DNA of 64,000 nt, taken from JANNBN01 sp031385545 (GTDB taxonomy: Bacteria; Actinomycetota; Acidimicrobiia; Acidimicrobiales; JANYDT01). The stretch lies in assembly GCA_031385545.1 (NCBI GenBank), contig JANNBN010000063.1, positions 1 through 64,000 of the forward strand. The letters run 5' to 3'. Below are positions 50,086 to 57,780 of the stretch, piece after piece; positions within the stretch are counted from its first letter, which is position 1, and each line of letters begins with the position of its first letter. The position numbers were made by a program, and so were the translations under genes. The notes beneath the pieces were generated by a model, which had not been told where the DNA came from, made no database searches, and saw nothing but the letters and a program-made list of their open reading frames with translations.

Positions 50086-51744
50086 TCAGGATTCCTGCAT
50101 CGGGACGCGGACACCGCGCTCGGCCGCCACGTGATCGGCGAGGTCGTAGCCAGCGTCGACATGGCGGATGACGCCCATGCCGGGGTCGTTCGTCAGGACC
50201 CGTTCAAGCTTCTGCGCCGCAAGGTCGGTGCCATCAGCAACGCTGACCTGCCCGGCGTGGATGCTGCGGCCCATGCCGACTCCACCGCCATGATGCAGCG
50301 ACACCCAGCTCGCGCCGCTGGCCACGTTGACCATGGCGTTGAGGAGCGGCCAGTCGGCAACGGCGTCGGATGTGTCCAGCATCGCCTCGGTCTCGCGGTA
50401 CGGCGAGGCCACGCTGCCGCAGTCGAGATGGTCACGCCCGATGACGATGGGGGCAGACACGGTGCCGTTGCGGACCATTTCGTTGAACATGAGCCCCGCC
50501 TTGTCACGCTCGCCGTTACCGAGCCAGCAGATGCGTGCGGGCAGACCTTGGAACGCCACCCGATCCTGTGCGGCGCGGATCCATCGGTGCAGCGGATCGT
50601 TGTCGGGGAAGAGGCGGAGTACTGCCTCGTCGGTGGCGCGAATGTCGGCCGGGTCACCTGACATGGCGACCCATCGGAAAGGTCCTTTGCCTTCGCAGAA
50701 CAGCGGACGGATGTAGGCAGGCACGAAACCCGGATACGCCATCGCGTCCTTGTACCCATGAGCCAGCGCTTCGGCGCGCAGCGAGTTGCCGTAGTCGAAC
50801 ACCTCCGCCCCCGCCTTCTGGAACCCGACCATGGCGTCGACGTGGACGACGATCGAGTCCCTGGCGCGGGTGGTATAGCCGGCCGGGTCCGTGCGACGGA
50901 GGTCGTCGGCTTGTTCGAGCGTCATGCCCTGCGGGATGTAGTTGAGGGGGTCATGGGCGCTGGTCTGGTCGGTCACGATGTCGATCGGGAACCCGCTTGC
51001 GAGCAGTGCAGGGTAGATGTCGGCGGCATTGCCGACCACGCCGATGCTGAGCGCGCGTCCTTCGTCTCGTGCCTGCTCCGCGAGGTGTTTGGCCTCGTCG
51101 AGATCGCGGGCGACCGTGTCCAGGTAGCGGGTCTGGATTCGCCGCTCGATGCGTGACGGGTCAACGTCGGGACAGATCGCCACTCCGCCGTTCATGGTGA
51201 CAGCAAGAGGTTGCGCGCCACCCATGCCGCCGACACCGGCGGTGAGTGTGATGGTACCCTGCAGCGTGCCGCCGAAGCGCTTCGCGGCCACGGCACCGAA
51301 CGTTTCGTATGTGCCCTGAAGAATGCCCTGCGTGCCGATGTAGATCCACGACCCTGCAGTCATTTGGCCGTACATCATGAGCCCCAGTGCGTCGAGGCGG
51401 CGGAACTCGTCCCAGTTGGCCCAGTCCCCCACCAGGTTGGAGTTGGCGAGCAACACCCGAGGTGCCCATTCGTGTGTGCGCATAACACCTACCGGTTTGC
51501 CGGACTGCACGAGCATTGTCTCGTCGTCCTTCAGGGTAATAAGCGTGCGCAGGATCGCCTCGTAGCTCTGCCAGTTGCGGGCTGCCTTGCCGAACCCGCC
51601 GTAGACCACCAGGTCTTCGGGGTGTTCGGCCACCTCGGGATCCAGGTTGTTCTGGATCATCCGGTACGCGGCTTCCTGCGGCCACGACAGGCAGGAGAGG
51701 CCGGACCCACGGGGCGAGCGGACGATTCGATCAGCGCGAGACAT
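50086..51744 (-). CDS. hutU: Urocanate hydratase
   Basis: A 552-residue urocanase, second step of histidine degradation, using NAD as electrophile. Family segments are VVYGGFGKAARNW near residue 48, GTQGILQGTYETF, GGMGGAQPLAVTMNGG, HDPLNYIPQGM, PLFCEGKGPFRWVALS-type, and GDHLDCGSVASPYRET-type motifs. Full length for the family. ATG at 51744; it heads the hut operon and is divergent from an acyl-CoA-dehydrogenase-like gene across 62 bp, which must hold both promoters. Confidence 0.96.
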   Translation of the reverse strand: MSRADRIVRSPRGSGLSCLSWPQEAAYRMIQNNLDPEVAEHPEDLVVYGGFGKAARNWQSYEAILRTLITLKDDETMLVQSGKPVGVMRTHEWAPRVLLANSNLVGDWANWDEFRRLDALGLMMYGQMTAGSWIYIGTQGILQGTYETFGAVAAKRFGGTLQGTITLTAGVGGMGGAQPLAVTMNGGVAICPDVDPSRIERRIQTRYLDTVARDLDEAKHLAEQARDEGRALSIGVVGNAADIYPALLASGFPIDIVTDQTSAHDPLNYIPQGMTLEQADDLRRTDPAGYTTRARDSIVVHVDAMVGFQKAGAEVFDYGNSLRAEALAHGYKDAMAYPGFVPAYIRPLFCEGKGPFRWVAMSGDPADIRATDEAVLRLFPDNDPLHRWIRAAQDRVAFQGLPARICWLGNGERDKAGLMFNEMVRNGTVSAPIVIGRDHLDCGSVASPYRETEAMLDTSDAVADWPLLNAMVNVASGASWVSLHHGGGVGMGRSIHAGQVSVADGTDLAAQKLERVLTNDPGMGVIRHVDAGYDLADHVAAERGVRVPMQES

Positions 51745-51806
51745 GCCAGTTGTCTACCCGATCCAACGAACGGAGTCCCGCGGATGTGGCCCGATACAGT
51801 CGAGCA

Positions 51807-52934
51807 ATGTCCGGACCCCTCTCCGCCGCTGTCGTGGCGCACCTGCTCGATTTGGCTCCCATGGCCGAGTCCCATGAGCGTGCTCGTCGTTTGTCCGACG
51901 ACGCTGTCGCCCGCCTGCGGTCGATCGGGGTGTTGCGCTCGTACGTGCCGTCCGTTTACGGCGGGCCCGAGTCGACGCCGTTCGACACGATGACGGCGAT
52001 TCGGTTACTCAGCGCTGCCGACGGGGCTACAGGGTGGTGCGCCAACATCGCATCGCTCACGTCGCATCTGGCTGGTTCGGTTCATCCCGACGTCGCCCGC
52101 GTCGTGTTCGAAGATCCCGACGCTGCCGTGTGCGGCGCCTACGCGCCGAACGGAGTTGGGGTGCGGTCAGCTGACGCGGATTCGTTTTCAGTTACTGGCC
52201 GCTGGGCATGGGGCAGCGGATCGTCGTTCGCAACCTGGATGACAGCCGGCACCATCTGCGACGACGGAACGGCGCGGCACATGATCATCCCGATGGCGCA
52301 GATCACCATGCACGACACCTGGGACGCCAGCGGGTTGCGCGGTACTTCGTCGCATGATTTTTCGGTCGCAGGCGCAGTTGTCGACGCGGTGTTCTCGGCC
52401 GACATGGTTTCGCCTGCCCGGCATGCAGATGCGGCCATTTCTCGGCTTCCGTTGTTCATCCTGTTCTCAGGCGGGGTCGCTTCGGTCATGCTCGGAATTG
52501 CCCGGCGGGCGATCGACGAAATTGTCACACTCGCCCAGGCCAAGAAGCCGATGCAGTCGTCGAAGACCCTGTCGCAATCGCCCATCGCTCAGGTCGAGGT
52601 GGCTCGAGCTGAGGCGCTACTCCGCTCGGCGACCGCGTTCCTCGATGAAACGGTCGACTCGGCATGGCAGACCGTGCTTGCCGGCGACAAGGTATCGGTT
52701 GAACAGCGGTTGTCAGCTCGTCTCGCCGGGTCATTCGCTGGTGAGCAGGCCTGTGCTGCTGTGGACCTTTGCTACAAGGCCGGGGGCGGGGCTGCCGTGT
52801 ACTCGTCGTCACCCTTGCAGCGCTGCTTCCGCGATGTGCACACCGCCGCTGCCCACATCATGGTCAGTCCGCGTGCATACGAATTGGTCGGGCGGTCTCG
52901 GCTTGGGCTGCCAATCGACACCAACAGCATCTGA
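51807..52934 (+). CDS. Acyl-CoA-dehydrogenase-fold flavoprotein, HsaA-like monooxygenase/dehydrogenase
   Basis: A 375-residue protein with the helical N-terminal, beta-barrel middle (SFSVTGRWAWGSGSSFATWM, ASGLRGTSSHDFSVAGAVV) and helical C-terminal domains of the acyl-CoA dehydrogenase fold. It lacks the usual catalytic Glu motif, and the WxWGSG and SGLRGTSSHD patterns are those of the flavin-dependent oxygenases of group D (HsaA, 4-hydroxyphenylacetate type). It needs a reduced-flavin partner if it is a monooxygenase. ATG at 51807, divergent from hutU. No substrate can be named. Confidence 0.82.
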   Translation: MSGPLSAAVVAHLLDLAPMAESHERARRLSDDAVARLRSIGVLRSYVPSVYGGPESTPFDTMTAIRLLSAADGATGWCANIASLTSHLAGSVHPDVARVVFEDPDAAVCGAYAPNGVGVRSADADSFSVTGRWAWGSGSSFATWMTAGTICDDGTARHMIIPMAQITMHDTWDASGLRGTSSHDFSVAGAVVDAVFSADMVSPARHADAAISRLPLFILFSGGVASVMLGIARRAIDEIVTLAQAKKPMQSSKTLSQSPIAQVEVARAEALLRSATAFLDETVDSAWQTVLAGDKVSVEQRLSARLAGSFAGEQACAAVDLCYKAGGGAAVYSSSPLQRCFRDVHTAAAHIMVSPRAYELVGRSRLGLPIDTNSI

Positions 52935-53269
52935 CAATGGGTTCCGCGCACATCGGGTTCCTGCACACCGCACAGGCGCACGTGGCAACGTTGAACGCTC
53001 CGGCGCACCCGAGCCCGTGTGATCCGAAGACCTCACTGTTTCGACCAGTTTTGATCTGTCACGTGACGTTATGCCAACCGAGCGGGCCTCCGCAGCGGCG
53101 GCCCAATACGTCACGTGACAGATCAACACCAACCAAACCCCACTTCCACGTCGCGTCCCCCACGAGCGTGCGCGTCCCCCCAGTGTCGACCCCCAAGGAC
53201 CGCGAACCACCCCACCAGGACGCGAAGTCACCCACCTCCACGTTGCAGATTCGTCACGTGACAGTTCGT
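52935..53269. other. 335-bp gene-free region between convergent genes
   Basis: No convincing gene. The short frames on both strands read through the palindromic element at 53051-53264. The rest is Pro/Thr/Arg-coding GC-rich sequence without recognisable signal. Confidence 0.7.
53051..53264. repeat. Intergenic element with 19-bp inverted arms and a third copy of GTCACGTGAC
   Basis: Left arm 53051-53069 and right arm 53108-53126 are perfect 19-bp inverted repeats (left arm TTGATCTGTCACGTGACGT) around a 38-base loop. A third copy of the 13-bp core CGTCACGTGACAG lies at 53252-53264, in the same orientation as the right arm. The core itself is the palindrome GTCACGTGAC. It lies next to the hutH stop, between convergent genes. 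Confidence 0.88.
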
Positions 53270-54787
53270 TCAGCGGAGAATCAACGTCTCTTCACCCTCG
53301 ACAACGGCTGCCAGCAACCCCCCGCTGCGCACCAGTTGCGCAGCCAGTTCCAATTCGGGTGACAGGTAGCGGTCAGGGCCGGGGCCACCCACTCCCGAAG
53401 CTCGCAGCGCTGCGACCGCCCGACCTGTTGCAGACGCAGGCTGCAGCGGTGCACGGAGTTCGATGCTCCGAGCAGCGGCCACGGCTTCGACGGAGATCAC
53501 CCTCGCCAGGTTGTCAACGGCAGTGCGAAGTTTCCGAGCAGCGGACCAGCCCATCGAGACATGGTCCTCCTGCATCGCAGACGACGGGATGGAGTCGACC
53601 GATGACGGCTGTGCCAACCGCTTGCAGTCGTGCACCAGCGCCGCCTGGGTGTATTGGGCGATCATCAGCCCGGAGTCGACGCCAGGGTCATCTGCGAGGA
53701 ACGGGGGCAGCCCATGGTTACGGGCGCGGTCGAGGTGCCGGTCAGTACGCCGTTCGCAGATAGATGCAACGTCAGCAACGGCAATCGCACAGAAGTCCAG
53801 CACGTACCCGACCGGTGCGCCATGGAAGTTTCCGTTCGACGACACCGTTCCGTCCGGCAGCACCACCGGGTTGTCGATCGACGACGCAAGTTCCCGCTCT
53901 GCCACAACGGCCGCGTGGTCGAACGTGTCACGAGCAGCCCCGTGGACCTGCGGGGTGCACCGCAATGAGTACGCATCCTGCACACGGCTGTCGCCTTCGC
54001 GGTGCGACGCAACCATAGGCGACCGGGAGAGAAATGCCATCAGGTTCGCTGCACTGGCAGCCTGGCCGGGATGCGGCCGCAACGCTTGCAGCTCCGGCCG
54101 AAACACCTGATCGGTGCCGAGCAATCCTTCGACGCTCATGGCCGCTGTCAGATCGGCTGTCTGCATCATCATGCGCAGATCTGCAAGCGCCATGAGCAGC
54201 ATGCCCAACATGCCATCTGTGCCGTTGATGAGCGCGAGGCCTTCCTTCTCGCGCAGCTCGACCGGTTCGATACCCGCTGCGCGCAGCGCCGGTCCCGCTT
54301 CGCCCTCTCCCATCAGCGTCAACGCAACGTGCGAAAGCGGAGCAAGGTCACCGCTGCAGCCAAGTGATCCGAACTCCCGCACGGGTGGGACAATGCCAGC
54401 GTTCAGGAGTGCGGCGAGAGTTTCCACAACGACCGGCCTCACACCCGTCCGGCCGGAACAGAGGGTCTTGAGGCGGAGGAACATCAGTGCGCGTACGACT
54501 TCTTCCTCCACCAGCGGCCCCATGCCGGCAGCATGGGAACGGATGAGCGACCGTTGCAGCTGGACCCGGCTTTCCAACGGGATATGGCGCTGAGCCAGCG
54601 CGCCGAACCCGGTTGAAATCCCGTACGAAGGGGTTTCGCCTGCAGCGAGCCGTTCGACGACTGCTCGGCTTTCAGCGACCGCAGCCAGAGCGGTCGGGCT
54701 GATCCGGACCTCGGCACGGCCCCGTGCCACGGCACAGACGTCGGCCGTGCTGACCCCGGAGGTCTCGATGGTGATCGGTGAAGTCAT
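53270..54787 (-). CDS. hutH: Histidine ammonia-lyase
   Basis: A 505-residue lyase converting histidine to urocanate. The MIO-forming motif is GSLGCSGDLAPLSH with Cys144-Ser145-Gly146, where the family normally has Ala-Ser-Gly. The Tyr-containing YGISTGFG near residue 55, QPSS and MQEDHVSMG are intact. The start is the ATG at 54787 (MTSPITIETSG), giving the standard length; a longer frame would crowd the divergent FKBP gene. It is separated from hutU by the acyl-CoA-dehydrogenase-like gene and an intergenic repeat element. Confidence 0.93.
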   Translation of the reverse strand: MTSPITIETSGVSTADVCAVARGRAEVRISPTALAAVAESRAVVERLAAGETPSYGISTGFGALAQRHIPLESRVQLQRSLIRSHAAGMGPLVEEEVVRALMFLRLKTLCSGRTGVRPVVVETLAALLNAGIVPPVREFGSLGCSGDLAPLSHVALTLMGEGEAGPALRAAGIEPVELREKEGLALINGTDGMLGMLLMALADLRMMMQTADLTAAMSVEGLLGTDQVFRPELQALRPHPGQAASAANLMAFLSRSPMVASHREGDSRVQDAYSLRCTPQVHGAARDTFDHAAVVAERELASSIDNPVVLPDGTVSSNGNFHGAPVGYVLDFCAIAVADVASICERRTDRHLDRARNHGLPPFLADDPGVDSGLMIAQYTQAALVHDCKRLAQPSSVDSIPSSAMQEDHVSMGWSAARKLRTAVDNLARVISVEAVAAARSIELRAPLQPASATGRAVAALRASGVGGPGPDRYLSPELELAAQLVRSGGLLAAVVEGEETLILR

Positions 54788-54857
54788 CCAGTCAGTCAAC
54801 CGCATACAGAAGCGGGGCCGGTGCGTCGACCGGTTCTTGCACAGATAGCGTGTGCCT

Positions 54858-55235
54858 ATGTCTTCCATTTCCAAACCCGAGGTCACCGTTCCCACAGGCA
54901 ATCCCCCGGCGGAACTGCTCATCGAAGACCTTGTGGTCGGCGACGGTCACGAGGCAACGGCGGGGAAGAGTGTCGAGGTCCACTACGTCGGGGTCAGCTG
55001 GTCAACCGGCACCGAGTTCGATGCCTCATGGACCCGCCGCGAGACGTTCTCCTTCGGGTTGGGTGCCGGCATGGTCATCTCCGGCTGGGACCAGGGTGTG
55101 CAGGGGATGAAGATCGGCGGTCGCCGTCGCCTCACCATCCCACCGCACCTCGGCTACGGCACCCGCGGTGCAGGCGGCGCGATCGGGCCCAACGAAACCC
55201 TCATCTTCGTGGTCGACCTGATCGACGCCCAGTAG
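54858..55235 (+). CDS. FKBP-type peptidyl-prolyl isomerase
   Basis: A 125-residue single-domain cytoplasmic FKBP catalysing proline isomerisation. Visible features are VEVHYVGVSWSTGTEFDASW, FSFGLGAGMVISGWDQGVQGMKIGG, the LTIPPHLGYG strand and IFVVDLI at the end. No signal peptide. The ATG at 54858 is preferred to the GTG two codons earlier. It is divergent from hutH and followed 15 bp later by the succinate-semialdehyde dehydrogenase gene. Confidence 0.93.
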   Translation: MSSISKPEVTVPTGNPPAELLIEDLVVGDGHEATAGKSVEVHYVGVSWSTGTEFDASWTRRETFSFGLGAGMVISGWDQGVQGMKIGGRRRLTIPPHLGYGTRGAGGAIGPNETLIFVVDLIDAQ

Positions 55236-55250
55236 CGAGAGGGGCTGTCC

Positions 55251-56714
55251 ATGAGCATCCCGAAGCTTGCCGACCCCACCCTGTTCAAAACCCTCGGCCA
55301 TATCAACGGCGAGTGGGTCGGTGCCGACGACGGCCGCACGTACGTGGTCGACAACCCGGGTACGGGCGAGAAGGTGGCGTCGGCGCCAAAGATGGGCGCC
55401 GCAGAGACCCACCGAGCAATTGCTGCGGCAGAGGCAGCATTCCCCGGATGGAGCAGGACCCCCGCCAAGACCCGGGGCCAGATCCTGCGCAAGTGGGCCG
55501 AACTCATGGTGGCCAACGCAGATGACCTGGCGCTCATCATGTCCACGGAGCAGGGCAAGCCGTTGGCCGAAGCGAAAGGCGAGATCACGTACGCAGCCAG
55601 CTTCTTGGAGTGGTTCGCCGAAGAGGCGCGGCGGGTCGACGGGGCAATCATCAGTGCGCCTACCAACGACCGTCGCTTGCTGGTGTTGCGTCAACCGGTC
55701 GGCGTCACTGCGGCTATCACGCCATGGAACTTTCCGGCGGCAATGCTCACGCGGAAACTCGGCCCAGCTCTTGCGGTCGGTTGCACCATCGTGTGTAAGC
55801 CAGCACAACAGACCCCGCTTACCGCTATGGCCGTGGTCGAGCTTGCCGTGCGGGCCGGCGTGCCTGCTGGCGTGGTCAATCTGGTGGTCGGCGACGAAGC
55901 TTCGCTCATCGGCGGCGCGCTGACGTCATCGCCCGTTGTGCGCAAACTGTCGTTCACCGGTTCCACCGAGGTGGGCAAGCTCCTCACCCGCCAGTGCGCT
56001 GACACCATGAAGAAGGTGTCGATGGAGTTGGGCGGCAACGCGCCGTTCATCGTGTTCGATGATGCCGACTTGGAGACAGCGGTGGCGGGTGCGCTCGTCG
56101 CCAAGTATCGCAACACTGGTCAGGCCTGCACTGCCGTCAACCGGATTTATGTGCAGCGGGGTATCGCCGACGCGTTCACGCGGCGGCTCGCAGAAGAGGT
56201 GGCCAAGTTCACGGTCGGCATCGGCACCACGCCCGGGGTGAACGTAGGCCCGCTTATCGATTCGGCAGCGCTGGCGAAGGTACGCTCGCATGTGGACGAT
56301 GCTGTGGCCCGCGGTGCACAGGTTGCCGTGGGCGGATCGTCGCATTCGCTTGGCGGGTTGTTCTTCCAGCCGACTCTCCTCACCGACGTCCCAGCCGATG
56401 CGCTGATGTGTGCAGAAGAGACGTTCGGCCCAGTGGCAGGCATCACGGTGTTCGACACCGAGGAAGAAGTCATCACCGCCGCCAATGCCACACCTTTCGG
56501 GCTCACTGCCTACTTCTTCACCAAGGACAATGCCCGCGTGTGGCGGGTTGGCGAGGCGCTGGAGTCCGGCATGGTTGCGGTCAACACGGGCCTGCTGTCA
56601 ACGGCCGAGGCACCATTCGGCGGGGTGAAGGAGAGCGGGCTTGGCCGTGAAGGCAGCCGCTGGGGCACCGACGACTGGACCGAACTGAAGTACCTCGCCG
56701 TCGCCGGGCTGTAG
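55251..56714 (+). CDS. gabD: NAD(P)-dependent succinate-semialdehyde dehydrogenase family protein
   Basis: A 487-residue aldehyde dehydrogenase. The nucleotide-binding segment PWNFPAAMLTRKLGPAL, SFTGSTEVGKLL, catalytic Glu in ELGGNAPFIV and catalytic Cys in NTGQACTAVNR are present. The pattern KPAQQTPLTA with GVPAGVVNLVVG is the GabD/SSADH subfamily. It likely oxidises succinate semialdehyde to succinate, feeding the TCA cycle with the glutamate made by hut. The following PhnD-like gene converges 14 bp away. Confidence 0.88.
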   Translation: MSIPKLADPTLFKTLGHINGEWVGADDGRTYVVDNPGTGEKVASAPKMGAAETHRAIAAAEAAFPGWSRTPAKTRGQILRKWAELMVANADDLALIMSTEQGKPLAEAKGEITYAASFLEWFAEEARRVDGAIISAPTNDRRLLVLRQPVGVTAAITPWNFPAAMLTRKLGPALAVGCTIVCKPAQQTPLTAMAVVELAVRAGVPAGVVNLVVGDEASLIGGALTSSPVVRKLSFTGSTEVGKLLTRQCADTMKKVSMELGGNAPFIVFDDADLETAVAGALVAKYRNTGQACTAVNRIYVQRGIADAFTRRLAEEVAKFTVGIGTTPGVNVGPLIDSAALAKVRSHVDDAVARGAQVAVGGSSHSLGGLFFQPTLLTDVPADALMCAEETFGPVAGITVFDTEEEVITAANATPFGLTAYFFTKDNARVWRVGEALESGMVAVNTGLLSTAEAPFGGVKESGLGREGSRWGTDDWTELKYLAVAGL

Positions 56715-56728
56715 CGGCGCGAGAGGGT

Positions 56729-57571
56729 TTACAAGACGATTCGTCGCAGCAGGCCGATCGTCGGTTCACATCGTTGGGCTAAGTCCCGAACGTCGTCGTG
56801 CGCCTCCATCCCGTGCGGGACGAACCCCCGGATGCCGAGCGCTGCCCGAGATACAGCCAAGGTGGGGGCCGCAGCCACTCCGACCAATACTTCTCGGAGT
56901 ATGTCGACCGGCCCTCTGCGTGAAGTGAACAGGGGTGTCACAGCCACCTCTGGCCCACGACCAATCACCCGCAGGCCACGAACGCAGTCCGATCGTACGC
57001 GCGAAAGCAGTGTGAACGTCCACGCGTCGATCGACGCCAGATCCGCCGTGCCGTTCTGCAGTGCGAGCAGACTGGCTGCGTGCGAGCCGGTGACCAACAC
57101 CGGCACCTCGTTGATCAGCAGGTCGTCGTCGAGGCCCGGTTCAGCGTGCAGAAACGAAGCCAGCGAGACCCAGCCCGACAATGAGTCCGGGCCGTTCGCG
57201 CACAGCCGCAACCCGGAACGAGCGAAGGATCGGAGATCATCTGCACGCGTATCATCCGCGCGGGCCACGATGACACTGCGGTACCACCCCGGCCGACCCG
57301 GCTCATCCACCATGGTCGCCCACGAGCCCAAGATGTCGACTTTGCCGTCGAGCACTGTGACGGCCGGGTGTCCGCAGGTGTGGCTGAGGATGAGCGACGG
57401 GTCAAGCCAGTGTTCGCGTAGCGGCAGCAATTCGCGGCTCAGATCGTCAGGGGCATCGACGCCACTTGCCCGCAGTGCGACCCGAATTGCGGCCCACAGC
57501 GCGTCCGTGTGCGCCCGCAGCTCCGGAAAGTCGTACATCGGGAGCGAGGCTGTCCGAGGCACAACGGTCAT
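56729..57571 (-). CDS. PhnD-like substrate-binding protein without signal peptide
   Basis: A 280-residue protein of the phosphate/phosphonate (PhnD/SsuA/TauA-like) binding-protein fold. It contains ASLPMYDFPELRAHTDALWAAIR at the start, LILSHTCGHPAV, and GTADLASIDAWTF, typical of the PhnD domain. No signal or lipobox is seen at either possible start, and no ABC permease or ATPase is nearby, so it may be a cytoplasmic sensor or enzyme-like relative rather than a transporter component. The ATG at 57571 (MTVVPRTASLPMYD) is chosen. Confidence 0.75.
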   Translation of the reverse strand: MTVVPRTASLPMYDFPELRAHTDALWAAIRVALRASGVDAPDDLSRELLPLREHWLDPSLILSHTCGHPAVTVLDGKVDILGSWATMVDEPGRPGWYRSVIVARADDTRADDLRSFARSGLRLCANGPDSLSGWVSLASFLHAEPGLDDDLLINEVPVLVTGSHAASLLALQNGTADLASIDAWTFTLLSRVRSDCVRGLRVIGRGPEVAVTPLFTSRRGPVDILREVLVGVAAAPTLAVSRAALGIRGFVPHGMEAHDDVRDLAQRCEPTIGLLRRIVL

Positions 57572-57672
57572 GTCACAACGTACCGCTCCAGGAACCTGCT
57601 GGGCTTGCAGTGGTAACTGACGTGCAGCGAATCCCGCGCACGAGTCGCTGCCACGAACAGAGCTTCGGATTT

Positions 57673-57759
57673 CGCGCAACACGCAAAGACCTATTTGCTC
57701 TCGGGCGGGTCGATTCGAAGCTTTTGGGTGTTGCGCGGAGGGCGTTTGCGTGTTGCGCG
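57673..57759. repeat. Intergenic element with 15-bp inverted arms and an extra half copy
   Basis: CGCGCAACACGCAAA at 57673-57687 and its perfect inverse TTTGCGTGTTGCGCG at 57745-57759 flank 57 bases, which include a further partial copy in the second orientation, GGGTGTTGCGCGG around 57726-57738. The element lies between the desaturase stop and the PhnD-like start, both minus-strand genes. No coding frame is convincing here. Confidence 0.85.
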
Positions 57760-57780
57760 CAGCACCCTGAGCGCCAGTTC

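Noticed and set aside
52809..53231. Short frames on both strands in the hutH/ACAD gap
   Set aside because: They run through the inverted repeat element, have Arg/Pro-rich shadow composition and lack ribosome sites.
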